DNA from: Choristoneura fumiferana
Taxonomy: Eukaryota; Arthropoda; Insecta; Lepidoptera; Tortricidae
DNA length: 64,000 nt
Reading direction: 5' to 3'
NCBI RefSeq assembly: GCF_025370935.1
Contig: NC_133495.1
Span: forward strand, 6,219,880-6,283,879
Numbering within the stretch: the stretch's first letter is position 1; each line of letters starts with the position of its first letter. Below the pieces are notes generated by a model, which saw only the letters and a program-made list of their open reading frames with translations, did not search any database and was not told the DNA's origin. A program made the translations under genes and the position numbers. Of this stretch, positions 33,217-43,300 are shown one piece after another.

Positions 33217-33514
33217 CCATCCCAGCCTATATACGTCCCACTGCTGGGCACAGGCCTCCTCTCAGAACAAGAGGGCTTGGGCCATAGTTCCCACGCGGGC
33301 CCGTGCGGATTGGGAACTTCACACGCACCATTGAATTACTTCGCAGGTTTGGCCAGGTTTCCTCACGATGTTTAACCTTCACCGCAAAGCTCGTGGTAAA
33401 TATCAAATGTAATTCCGCACATGAATTTCGAAAAACTCAGAGGTGCGAGCCGGGGTTTGAACCCACGACCCTCTGCTTGACAGGCGATAGGTCAAACCAC
33501 TAGGCCACCACGGC
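33217..33514 (-). mobile_element. tRNA-derived SINE, family 2, full length
   Basis: On the minus strand: GCCGTGGTGGCCTAGTGGTT (A-box region), GGGTTCAAACCCCGG (B box), CTCTGAGTTTTTCGAAATTC, TTACCACGAGCTTTGCGG, GTGAAGTTCCCAATCCGCAC, CGCGTGGGAACTATGGCCC, and the tail GAGGAGGCCTGTGCCCAGC, AGTGGGACGTATATAGGCTG. The tail is shared with LINE 3' ends in the window. It is full length; other copies are 56083 and 63465. Confidence 0.9.
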
Positions 33515-33517
33515 TTT

Positions 33518-33522
<5 letters not shown>

Positions 33523-33548
<26 letters not shown>
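33523..33548. repeat. AC microsatellite
   Basis: Thirteen AC units next to the head of the SINE at 33217-33514, with a T run between them. A TTTC microsatellite also occurs at about 33917-33943. Confidence 0.9.
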
Positions 33549-34100
33549 TTATTAACTTTTCCAAAAAAAAAAGAAATCGTGATAATTAGGGACTATGTAG
33601 CAATATGTCAATTACTGAAAGATTTTTTAAATCGATTCGCGAAATTTGCTCCTGAAACAAAAAAATATAAACCCAGAATATTTCAAATGGTACGAGTAGG
33701 ATTAGTTCGACTGAACACCCCCTTCCTCGGAATTCAATTCAATTTCAATTTGAAATTACTGCTGCTAATTATTATTTGCTGGGGTGTTTATTATTAACGC
33801 TTCAGCATTATGCTGAGCCAGTGTCCGATTCACAACCGCAATGACACATACTTTCCTACGTGTTGTCTATTTGTACTTAATACTATTGTTGTTCTTGTGT
33901 TGTGAATAAATGTATTTTCTTTCTTTCTTTCTTTCTTTCTTTAAATTGTATATTTGAAATGTAACCAACATTTTAACTGAATAGATCCCGATACATACCA
34001 TACTCGTGTTGTATTAGTGAGTTTATTCATTGAATTTCAGAAAATGTACACACTTTTTCGCACGCGTTGCATCCAGATTCAATTTACTCACTTATTGGAA

Positions 34101-34236
34101 CAGCAGGGCTACCACGAAACTCGAAACTCGAAGTTCGTGTCGTGCCGTCCCTATGACACTTACACTGTTTAATACGAAAGTGAGAGGGACCGCACGACAC
34201 GAACTTCGAGTTTCGAGTTTCGTAGTAGCCCTGCTG
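34101..34236. mobile_element. Palindromic element (CAGCAGGGCTACCACGAAAC)
   Basis: CAGCAGGGCTACCACGAAAC, TCGAAACTCGAAGTTCGTGTC is mirrored by GACACGAACTTCGAGTTTCG, TAGTAGCCCTGCTG. The arms are about 55 bp with few mismatches, around a centre with GACACTTACACTGTTTAATACG. It is the best preserved copy of the family also at 21213 and 28466. Confidence 0.85.
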
Positions 34237-34639
34237 GATGTACATTCCATTGCATTGTATTTTACAAATATTTCGAGGCACGTACAAAATGCATTTTGTG
34301 CAAGCAGTTCCTACGTGCCGTTTTGAATCAGTGTTTGGAGATTTTCCTACAAGATTTTCGTAATATTGTCATGGTAAATTGAATTTTGCTTCTATGTGTA
34401 TTGTATTGATTGTGTATTTTCAAAGCTAAGTCCTAAAAGTTTCTATTGCTAAGGCTTCGCTGTCCGTCCGTCTGTATAGAACTGTAATAGCGATACTTAA
34501 AATGTTCCCTAAGTACCAAGAAACTAACTTATTCAGCGTTTTCGCTGAATCGGTAATTAAGTTGGTTTGTGAAAAATAAAGTGGCTACTTAGGTATTTTC
34601 AAAGACAAATTTAAATGGTTTGTTAATTTAACATCTGGC

Positions 34640-34850
34640 ATGATGAACGGTTGTGTAGCTCTGATGATTAACTCTGGTCGAGTTCGAACCGTGTTAGCGT
34701 AGTCATGGTGCTGTGATAGTTAGGTTTATGTGATGTGCGTGTTCTTACAGCGTGGAGCTGCATGAGCACACTTATGATGTATAGACGTAAATATCGAGGT
34801 CGCGGGTGTGTAAAGTAATTACAATTTATATTTAATTCATCAATTGACAA
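34640..34850 (-). repeat. Dispersed repeat shared with 61995-62215
   Basis: Both places share GTGTGATTTG/GTGATGTGCG, GTGTTCTTAC.G.GTGGAG, GAGCTGCATGA.CACA, ATAGACGTA and GGTCGCGGG.G..AAAGTAATT in the same order. Neither contains a conserved coding frame. Confidence 0.55.
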
Positions 34851-36355
34851 ATAGTATGGAAGCCGTCGCATGTAAGAATAACTTTATCATCATAAAAAAA
34901 CAGGATGTTTTATTTCTTTGTTTAATTGTACCTACTTACTCAAAATAAGCATTGTACAAGAAATTACAAGAAACCGAAGAGGAAAATTGAATATTTTAAT
35001 TATTGACGCTTAAAAGCTTCTTCAATTACGTATTTAAATCTGGAATAGCTTTTATGGACATTGTTGAGGCTTCTCGGCTCATTCATTTAAGAGATTAATA
35101 TAGTTAATGTAGGCTTTTGTCAACTTTAACCAACTGCGCTGAAACCAAGGAGGTGTAATGTGTTTACGTCAAAGTGATGTTTTTAGATAATCTTAGGCCT
35201 TATTGTCTAATACTGACACTTGGCACCATTATCGTTTTCACCACTTCTTTCTGTCATAAGACGAAGGTGGAAAGAATAGTTGGAAGAAAAGATCATTGTT
35301 CATATCTCATGTACAATTAGGACTCAATTACGTGTTATTTATATACCTACAGAGTTGTAACAGCATGCAAATAAATGTAACGTCATAGGTAATACACATC
35401 ACAATGTACATACCATGATCTCATAAATACACGTGATTTACTATGCATTTAGAATATTCAATTGATTATTGAGCAAGTCTAGCTAAAACTAAATTAGTGA
35501 CATGTAAGTTTTATACACAACAAAATGTATCACAGGCATTCGCATTAAGGCCATCTTTAATTACTATTGACAAAATGACAGCGCCTCTAGCGGCGCGTAT
35601 CGGCAACAAACTGTTCCTATAGTGTTTGACGCTTTAACGTGAAGCTGTAAGAGACAGTTGTTGCGACAAATACTTACAGGAGTAAAAAGTTGTCTCAAAA
35701 GATAAACCACGTGTGATTGATCTTTAAGCATTTTAAATCAAAAGGATTTGCTACACTGAAGCTCAAAATACGCTGACGTAAAGTGTACACACAGACACGT
35801 CGATTGCGTCATGTTTATAACGTAGCCCGACGTGATCATGTATTATAAGAACACCATGTATTTTCTAATTGCGATTTTGACGCTGATTCTTTTGAACTTC
35901 GGTGTAGTCCATCGTAAATTTCTTCTCCTACTGTTTACTTCAGCAGTTCTAAGTGTTATTAGATCGCATTGAGACTAGGAATGGAACTATCAGTTGCGAT
36001 ACAATAACGTCAAACTTTATATAAAATATAATAAGATGTTTCAATCCTGGGTCATTCTTTGAGCGTTTGTTCCGCATGATTTTCGTGGGCACATTTTATG
36101 TTGACATAGTAGAAGATTCTGTTACAGTTTCCAGGTTATCTAGTAGGGCGTATAAAAATAATCGAAAATGACATCTAATTTTACAGCCCATTCATAAAAA
36201 AATGTTGACCATGTAAATTAAGCGGTTGAAACTCTCAAATAATGACCCTTCTACTCTCACCGCAGTTTAATAATAAAAACTAACATGCAAAATTAAAATA
36301 GCAAAGCACGGGGCGGCCAATGTCTATTATTGAGTCAGGACAGTAAGAAGCTTAC

Positions 36356-36464
36356 CCAAGCTCGCGTCATAAGTGTTCATGTATTCTGACGTCATGAACT
36401 GCGAGACGAGCGCCGTCTTGCCCACTCCCGCGTCGCCGAGCAAAACCACCCTGTATTTAGGTAT
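36356..36464 (-). CDS. Rgk: RGK GTPase exon 4 (P-loop)
   Basis: Residues 372-407 plus the first base of codon 408. The acceptor is TTTCATCCACAG and the donor AGCTTGG before GTAAGC. It encodes IPKYRVVLLGDAGVGKTALV and SQFMTSEYMNTYDASL. GDAGVGKT (381-388) is the G1/P-loop motif GxxxxGK(S/T) that holds the nucleotide phosphates, with the invariant Lys and Thr. The exon ends inside switch I (TYDASL, then D from the split codon). A 76-bp-arm palindrome sits 37 bp upstream of the acceptor. The small size and exact phase fit leave little doubt. Confidence 0.95.
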
Positions 36465-36501
36465 CTGTGGATGAAATTGTAATTTGAATCTTTTTGTATG
36501 A

Positions 36502-36668
36502 ATTATGATTAGTTTTTTGGAGTCTTTTTGTATTTTTTATTTCAACTCCAAATTTGTTACTTTTACGGGTATCCCGTGAAACCATAACCCATACGGGATA
36601 CCCGTAAAAGTAACAAATTTGGAGTTGAAATAAAAAATACAAAAAGTCTCCAAAAAACCAATCATAAT
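36502..36668. repeat. Near-perfect palindrome, 76-bp arms
   Basis: The left arm 36502-36577 (ATTATGATTAGTTTTTTGG to TTACGGGTATCCCGT) and the right arm 36593-36668 (ACGGGATACCCGTAAAAGTA to CCAATCATAAT) differ at only about two places, around a 15-base loop. The arms lie 37 bp from the acceptor of exon 4, so the transcript could form a long hairpin beside the splice site. Short open frames across it are products of the symmetry. Confidence 0.92.
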
Positions 36669-36841
36669 TTGATTGCTTAGTAGCGACATCTCTTGTCTGG
36701 GTGAGCGGTTGGTTCCGAAAGAGTGTGACGTATCTCGATGAGAGCGGAGCATAGATGTCGCTACTGCTGCTGCATAAATAGCGTAGTAGAAATAAGCAAC
36801 CTGAGATATGTATGCATAGGAAAAAATTGTGTCTAGATTCC

Positions 36842-36960
36842 TGTCCAGCGGTGGTGGTGTAGGGGCAGCACGGATTGCTGAGGACCTGGGTTCGATTCCC
36901 AGCGCTGGTCTCTTTTTCTGGTTTTTCTGTGCATCCATGTCTCAGTTTGTATTTTCGATA
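36842..36960 (+). mobile_element. tRNA-like SINE, family 3
   Basis: CCAGCG at the start pairs with CGCTGG after the B box (GGGTTCGATTCCCAGCGCTGG), like a tRNA acceptor stem and T arm. GGTGGTGTAGGGGCAGCAC is the A-box region. A CT-rich linker and a body with TTTTTCTGTGCATCCATG follow. The reverse complement of part of that linker is at 41640-41672. The D and anticodon arms do not fold well, so I call it a SINE and not a tRNA gene. Confidence 0.65.
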
Positions 36961-37004
36961 TGTTTTTGTATGAAGTTTATAAACAAGAACCTAACCAACC
37001 AAAA

Positions 37005-37371
37005 GTTGGAAAACCCCCGACTTTGTCACTCCAAAGTTCAATAGCTCAAAAACGGCTTAACCGATAAGAATAAAAATAAGAATAAGAATAGTTTATTTGT
37101 CAAACATAGGTACAGATGTAGAGATGATAAAATAAAAATTGTGATAAAGTATTTCTAAGGACCATCGCTAAAAACCAACTTTGAAATAAAAAACCGCATT
37201 CAAATTGATCCACCCGTTTAAGAGCTACGGTGACACAGTCAGACAGACAGACACAGAGACACACAGATACACAGACACACATAGCGGTGAAACTTATAAC
37301 ACCCCTCTTTTTGCATCGGGGGTTAAAAAGGTTAAATTCTTAACCCCCGACGCAAAAGGTGTTATAAGTTT
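37005..37371. repeat. CCCCCGAC repeat with a head-to-head second copy
   Basis: The first part starts AAAACCCCCGACTTTGTCAC and ends AACACCCCTCTTTTTGCATC, GGGGGTTAAAAA. It contains a CAGACAGACAGACACAGAG microsatellite (37240-37285). Directly after it, 37340-37371 repeats the end inverted (TTAACCCCCGACGCAAAAGG, GTTATAAG), so two copies meet tail to tail. It is a fragment of a lepidopteran dispersed repeat. Confidence 0.65.
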
Positions 37372-37640
37372 TATGCCAATGTTTGTATGTCTGTTTGGGT
37401 AGCTATATAAGCTCTGAAACAGATGGAGCGATTTTGATGCGGTTTATTTGCGTGAAATCGAGTTTTCTAGCGGTGATTCTTAGCTCTGTTTCATTGATAT
37501 TGGTTCCGCCGTTTTTAAATTGAACTTGGGAATGACAATGTTGGGGATTTTTCGGCTTTTCTAAGTTGTTTAGGTTATTGAGAAATTATTCATCGTAAAT
37601 TTTCCCCGCCGCCTGTAAGTGGGGATGTATCTTCATCTTT

Positions 37641-37925
37641 ATCCCAGCCTATATACGTCCCACTGCTGGGCACAGGCCTCCTCTCAGGACAAGAGGGCTT
37701 GGGCCATCGTTCCCACTCGGGCCCATTGGGAACTTCACACGCACCACAACGCGCAAGCAGAAGCAGAGGAGCAGAAGGAGAAGGCGGAGCAGGAGGCTCG
37801 TGGGTTCAAACCCCGGCTTGCACCTCTGAGTTTTTCGAAATTCATGTGCGGAATTACATTTGAAATTTACCACGAGCTTTACGGTGAAGGAAAACATCGT
37901 GAGGAAACCTGCACGTTTGTCGACG
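37641..37925. mobile_element. Two SINE family 2 halves in opposite orientation
   Basis: 37641-37745 is the inverted 3' half (ATCCCAGCCTATATACGTCC to GGGAACTTCACACGCACC). 37795-37925 is the forward 5' half (AGGCTCGTGGGTTCAAACCCC, GTTTTTCGAAATTCATGTGC, ACCACGAGCTTTACGG). Between them lies a purine-rich linker of AGAAG, GAGCAG and GGAGAAGG words. The arrangement suggests an inversion inside one SINE or the joining of two. Confidence 0.75.
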
Positions 37926-38054
37926 TATCTAAATATCAAAAAATAATATATCTAACAACCACCACCAAGATAACCACCGAGTGGACGCCCACCAACTCGA
38001 GAAGGCGACATTGGCCGACTTAGTTGGCGATGGCGGGATGAACTGAACTACTTC

Positions 38055-38145
38055 TTGAAGGACTGGTTCTTATATGCAGGGGACTGAGAGCAGCGAAAGT
38101 GTCGGGGGGAGGCCTTTACTCAGCAGTGGGACCGAATAGGCTAGT
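38055..38145 (+). repeat. LINE-type 3' end
   Basis: The words ATGCAGGGGACTGAGAGCAG, GGGGGGAGGCCTTTACTCAG, CAGTGGGACCGAATAGGC and an AATAATAATA tail look like the 3' end of a retroposon. The SINE family 2 tail (GGAGGCCTGTGCCCAGCAGTGGGAC) is a close relative, which is how SINEs acquire their partner LINE's end. Confidence 0.5.
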
Positions 38146-38205
38146 AATAATAATAATATATCTAAAGTTGAAAAGTCGACGGTCAAAATATAGAAAGTAG
38201 TTTAG

Positions 38206-38372
38206 GTGTGAAGGAAAACATCGTGAGGAAATCTGCACCAACGTGCGAAGCAATTCAATGGTGCGTGTGAAGTTCCCAATCCGCACTGGGCCCGCGTGGG
38301 AACTATGGCCCAAGCCCTCTTGTTCTGAGAGGAGGCCTGTGCCCAGCAGTGGGACGTATATAGGCTGGGATG
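38206..38372 (+). mobile_element. SINE family 2, 5'-truncated
   Basis: From GTGAAGGAAAACATCGTGAGG to GGGACGTATATAGGCTGGG, a well preserved 3' half of the element at 33217. It lies about 190 bp from the donor of exon 3. Confidence 0.85.
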
Positions 38373-38563
38373 AGTTTAGGTAGGTTAGGTTCGATATTTT
38401 GACCGTCGATATTTTATCTATCGATATTCCAATTTTCGATATTCAGATACGTGCCCCTATATAAGTGCCGCACCGCCGTCCCTACCGCCCGCCACCACTA
38501 AACTACGTCAGTGTAATAATGATGATAATGATTTTCAAACCCCCAGCCCAAGGGGGGACTCAC

Positions 38564-38663
38564 CGGATCGAGCTCGTCCTCGTCAGGGGTGTCCAAGCTG
38601 GCGGAGTCCACGGGCCGGTAGCCAGAGCAGCACGATCCGTCGAACGGGGACCGGTCCGACGCC
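38564..38663 (-). CDS. Rgk: RGK GTPase exon 3 (acidic linker)
   Basis: The third base of codon 338 plus residues 339-371. It encodes ASDRSPFDGSCCSGYRPVDS and ASLDTPDEDELDP, a Ser-rich, acidic linker directly before the G domain. The donor is CCG before GTGAGT. Two acceptors are possible, TTTCACTGTTAG and, 11 bases downstream, TCGTTCGGCAG; only the second keeps the frame with exon 2 (phase 2) and exon 4 (phase 0), so I chose it. The upstream one has the stronger pyrimidine tract. A fold-back element (38698-39114) ends 34 bp upstream. No known domain covers this exon; assignment rests on frame continuity and acidic content. Confidence 0.85.
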
Positions 38664-38697
38664 CTGCCGAACGACTAACAGTGAAAAACGACACGAC

Positions 38698-39114
38698 CTT
38701 GTTCACACCAGCGTTTTGCCGGCGGTGGGAACGCGGCGTGCACGCGGCGAGCACGCTGCCATATCATCGCGATTATTTGCTGCCAGCTTGCCACTGCGGT
38801 GACCACCGTTAGTCACCGTACGTGGCTTGATCGCCGCACCCACGTGACGGCGCCGCGGCGGTACAGTCGAGTTCATAAACATGTGAGCAAAAATTTTATC
38901 TAAAATATCTGAACACGACTCTATTGTTAACGGCGTAGAAGCGAGTTTAGATATTTTTGGTCAAATTTTTGCTCATAAGTTTATGAACTCGACTGTACGC
39001 TTGCGGCTAATAATCGCGGAGATATCGAAGCGTGCTCACCACGTGCACGACGAGTGCACGCCGCGTTCCCGTTCCGCCGAGAAACCGCCAGCCGAAACGC
39101 TAATGTGAACAAGC
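38698..39114. mobile_element. GC-rich fold-back element with a nested MITE
   Basis: The left arm (CTTGTTCACACCAGCGTTTT, GCCGGCGGTGGGAACGCGG, CGTGCACGCGGCGAGCACG) is mirrored at the right (CGTGCTCACCACGTGCACG, CGCCGCGTTCCCGTTCCGC, AAACGCTAATGTGAACAAG). The centre is split by the MITE at 38864-38995. The element's end is 34 bp from the start of exon 3 and supplies sequence to the branch-point region of that intron. Confidence 0.82.
38864..38995. mobile_element. TA-flanked MITE (CAGTCGAGTTCATAAAC type)
   Basis: It runs from CAGTCGAGTTCATAAACATG to TTATGAACTCGACTG, with TA outside both ends, 132 bp. The interior arms contain AATTTTATCTAAAATATCTG and TTTAGATATTTTTGGTCAAA. It is inserted in the centre of the fold-back element 38698-39114. 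Confidence 0.88.
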
Positions 39115-39478
39115 ACTAAAGAAATCATAGGCACATTGATTATGAAAAGGTTCCACCCCCTGTTGCGTGATTCAGTTTCCTTGACTGTTCAGATGTAGTT
39201 CATAGTGGTTTCCCATCGGGAAAAATCGCAATACGACGGCACCTGAAGTGTCAATCAGTTATAGTATTAAATAACTGTCACTTTCATATTCATTAATAAG
39301 GAACTATTTATGTCAAATGTCAAAATGAAAAATGTACGGTTGTACTGTACAGGTCACGGGGGCCCTATACGAATGAGTATTGAAATTAATTGAAGATTAC
39401 ATGATAAATAGGAACTTTTCCAGTAAAATACGATGGAAAACCATTGTACACTATACTTATACCTACATCTGTACGCTA

Positions 39479-39613
39479 AGGGGCTGTTTCACCACCCACT
39501 TAATTTTATTTGACGGATAAATGTGATGGCATATCCGTCTATTCCAACAAAACAAACAGAGACGGCATCACGTTTATCGGTCAGATAAATTTAATCAATG
39601 GATGGTGAAACTA
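39479..39613. mobile_element. Palindromic MITE (AGGGGCTGTTTCACCA type), decayed
   Basis: Same family as 18507 and 23193: AGGGGCTGTTTCACCACCC, ATGTGATGGCATATCCGTC, GAGACGGCATCACG, ATCAATGGATGGTGAAACTAG. The right end has lost the CAGCCCC match and the arms differ at several places. Confidence 0.8.
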
Positions 39614-40025
39614 GTTTGCTAAAAATTTCGCTTGGAACTTGAATCAAAAGATCGGTTTTGTGTTTCTTTCTCTTTTTAATTAGTACTTAGTATTTTTTTT
39701 GTACCATCAGAACCTAGTTTTGTATTTAATGTACTGTAACTATTGTGTACAAAATTGTTTAGGTAGGATGAGTGTTTGGTTTGCCAATGAATTGTTTTGC
39801 AATTTGGCGAAATATTTCTTACGATAAATGTGTATTTTATGATGCACGCTGCGATATTTTACAATAAATTAAAAAATATATTAAAACAAAGAAAACCGAA
39901 GAGTCCCGAGCGATATTATAACATTCTGAGGTCACATTGTCTTTTAACGCGTTAATGCTGGCGGTCGCCCATCCATCCATCTTCACAAACATTCACGTTT
40001 TTAATATTAGTAGGATAGGATGTAA

Positions 40026-40322
40026 GGCTGCGTCCACATTTGTATCATTTTGCCGTATCGTATCTCCGTCGCGTTGCACCGACGCGTATCAAGATCGCTA
40101 GTGTGGACGCAAAAACGGCGCGATCATGCGGCGCACCGTATCTAATCGGTCGGGATTGACGTTGACACGCGCTTTTATATACCCCGCATAGATCGGTAAG
40201 TATGGACGTGTTTTGATACTGTATCACGATACGAAGTTTTGATTTGATACGCGATACGCCGTGATCGCTCTCGAGACGGTTTTTCCCCAATCATCAAAGG
40301 TGATACGGATAGCGTCCACACT
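40026..40322. mobile_element. GATACG-rich element (GCTGCGTCCACA end)
   Basis: It starts GGCTGCGTCCACATTTGTATC, ATTTTGCCGTATCG. Many GATACG/CGTATC words, two more GTCCACA or TGTGGACGC words and a GATCGGTAAG motif lie inside. The right end of 43987-44192 is the inverse of this start (AATGATACAAGTGTGGACCC). The short ORFs over it are accidental. Confidence 0.6.
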
Positions 40323-43300
40323 TAAGAGTCCACCCACGCCAAACTGCGCGAGCGGTTTTGTACCTCACCCCCGCGACCCCTCTGAGATAGATCGCGTGCA
40401 ACCGCGATTTGTTCGTAGGCGTTATCTGACAGCAACGCGTTTTCGCGCGCAGCGCCGCGAAATACGGTACCGCTAAAGTTTTTCAGAAATGTCAAAACGA
40501 TCGTTTGTTATGGAGTTTGTATTGAATACGTCATAGACTGACTGCTATGACAAGGCTATGACGTTACAATTTCCCACGTTCAAACTGATTCAATTTTATG
40601 TACTTAGGTACTTAGGTAATTCGTTTTTATTAACTTGAAAATCGCCGAAATTACGAAAAATGTGAAAATTCGGTTATTATGAGTATTTTCAAAGCTGCAT
40701 TCCAATACAATACAATGACTCTTTATTGTACTCCGGTCTGAGTGGAGAGCCTTTGGAGAGGCCTATTATGTCCAGCAGTGGACGTCTTTCGGGTGACACA
40801 ATACTAAAGTTCACCTAACTTTTATTTTCTTAGGTACACTTTAATTTAACTATGGCCTATGAAATACACCTACATTTCTAAAAGTGTATTAGTAATTTCT
40901 TGCTAGTGAAATACCTATATCAAAATATTAAAAATTAAGCAAGATATATTTCTCAAAATGTAGACAAAACTGAAGATAACTTATAATACCTATACTCATT
41001 TAGGTAGGTATACACTAAAATATGGATCCATTTGCAGATAGGTATCGATTTTTTATTTGAAAACCAAAAACCTCATTTGCTTCGTACAGTCGGATAAAAC
41101 ATTCAAAGGACATAACATTGCCTGGCGGGCAATTTTTTCAATCACAAGTGGACATTATATTGAGTAAAATTACCCACGTTTATAATTTTATAAAGCACTT
41201 ACGTTTACAAACTTAAATTTTAATAATCACAAAATAAACATTGTACTTTGCTCTGATAACTGTTATTTTTATATGTTTTATGTACAATAGAGAGTTATAT
41301 AAGCCCTTTATTGAACAAAAAATACTCATTCGTGACAATCGATTTTATAAGAAAATGGCCCTAAGGCAAAGTTGACGGTTTTTTGCCCAAATTCAGAACC
41401 AACATAAAAAATACAACCGAATTGATAACCTCCTCCTTTTTTCTGAAGTCAGTTAAGCTCAGGCTTCTAATAGACTCTCGTTAATAATCCCCGTCTCGTT
41501 AATAATCTCGTAAATAAATTTTACAGCCCTTAATGCACAATGTACTTTTGTGTCAATATTAGTTCCAATTCCAAATATTACCCGCTATGATCCTGTTACA
41601 ACAAGGCCATAGTCGGTAGGAAATACAAACTGAAATATAGATGCACAGAAAAACCAGAAAAAGAGACCAGCATCCTCAGCATGACAGAGGTGTCAACTTC
41701 TAGATTTTTTCTCGCCTGCTTGCCTAAATATCAAAATTTTCCAGGCGTTACTCCAAACAGGGGACAGGGGGTCCTGTCAAAAATCAGCAATTTGTATTCA
41801 ATCAGTGTTCTATCAATGTCGTATGTATACAAACACCTCTATATTATGTTTGAGTTTTCTAATAATTTTATCATATTTATGAGTTAAACGCTAATAACCA
41901 ATAACAAATTATAACAACAACAGTTTGTATATGACACTAAAAACACCGATTGAATACAGAACTAGGCCACGTATGTCCCTTATTTTTAATAGGAAGTACC
42001 ACCTACAAAACTTTGATATTTCGGCAAGTAGTAGGTCAATGTATGGTTAATTCTTAGAAAAAAAGTTAGAGGTGTCACTACTTCAAAACCAAATAAAAGA
42101 AATGTGTCTTTTATTTGGTATTTTTTTAAATTTATATGATTTTTGAGTGGCGATGTAAATCTATATAAAGAACAACTTTAAAATTTGAAACAAATCGCTT
42201 GATTACATACTGATAATAAATACATTAAAAAACAAAAGTCAAGAACTGACACAAGTAGGATATTCATACTCAACATAAATATTCTTGGAGATACGAGTAC
42301 TCGCAGAAAAACTGTGCCCATTTGATAAAAGAGACGGCTTATTAGCAAAACCAAACTATGAACTGTTACCTAACGACTAAATGCAATCACTTTGTCTGAA
42401 TTAATAAATTATTTACTATTTTAATTGTACTTTAGATTTATAAAACTGGAGTTCCAAGAGTGGAGAAATTACGTATAAAGAAAGAAAGAAGGATATTTTA
42501 TTAACACTAATACAAAAAGCACAAAGTGCAGTATTTGAACCTGTAAGTGAGAACTTTTTCTACTATTATAACGCATGTGGGCAATGTTGTCTAAATAACT
42601 TTGCCCGTTATAAAATTCAATCAATAAGTTACTTTGCCCAACGATTAATAAAGTAAATATTTGTTTTATATAAGTCATGTTATTTAGTGGGTGTCTCAAA
42701 ATAATGTAGGTACTTACTGTACTAAAATAGTGCTTGTGTAGTGTAGATGTATCATCATCTGGTTCAGAGACCTCAGTGCGTTTTTTTTACTGTAGAACAT
42801 GTTAATCCAGGGTATTTATTACCTGTATGGCAAATTTCATGCAAATCCGTTCAGTAGTTTCTACGTGAAAGAGTAACAAACATCCATCCATCGCCATACT
42901 TAAAAAAAATGTTTAGATTTTTTTTTTGTAGAGAATTTTATGTAGATTACTTATGTTTTAGAACATTTTTTGCTGTGGTTTACGAGTTATTTACGAAAAA
43001 CTAAATGGGACTTTTACACAAACTCCTCCCCACCCGTTAGCTCTACCCCCACCCATCAGTACCTACTTTTAGTATGTGGTCTTAAACACCATCCCCTACA
43101 ACTATGCCAAAATTGACTTATACGCGAGATTTCCCCGGAGAGGCAGTTTTTGGTCTTCGTTGGGTAGGCTATATACTCGTACCAGACACGTATTAAGTTT
43201 GAACACATGTCCTATATTCCTACTATGGTAGTTATCAGTTTATAAGTAATAGACAAAATATGGAGCCAATAAAACTATTTAGACTACTAACCAATTTTTC

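Larger units (their letters stand above)
19414..36355 (-). other. 16.9-kb RGK intron between exons 4 and 5
   Basis: A long intron filled with repeats, many nested; the individual elements are listed separately. No host exon was recognised on either strand. Stretches where I see nothing definable include 21480-23190, 25590-26620, 30570-31140 and 34860-36350, apart from AT-rich sequence. A plus-strand promoter-like segment lies at 29463-29656. Confidence 0.75.
36465..38563 (-). other. RGK intron between exons 3 and 4
   Basis: A 2.1-kb intron almost entirely repeats: a palindrome (36502-36668), a tRNA-like SINE (36842), a paired CCCCCGAC repeat (37005-37371) and rearranged SINE halves (37641-38372). 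No coding sequence. Confidence 0.8.

Noticed and set aside
36842..36912. tRNA gene
   Set aside because: Acceptor-like and T-arm pairing exist, but D and anticodon arms do not fold and a SINE-like tail follows. The same holds for the GGTTCGATTCC matches at 12940, 31225, 52325 and 52625.
36537..36938. 133-codon minus-strand open frame
   Set aside because: Half of it is one arm of the long palindrome and the rest crosses a tRNA-like SINE.
38664..38674. Upstream TTAG acceptor as the start of exon 3
   Set aside because: It puts the exon out of frame with both neighbours, although its pyrimidine tract is better; kept as a finding only.
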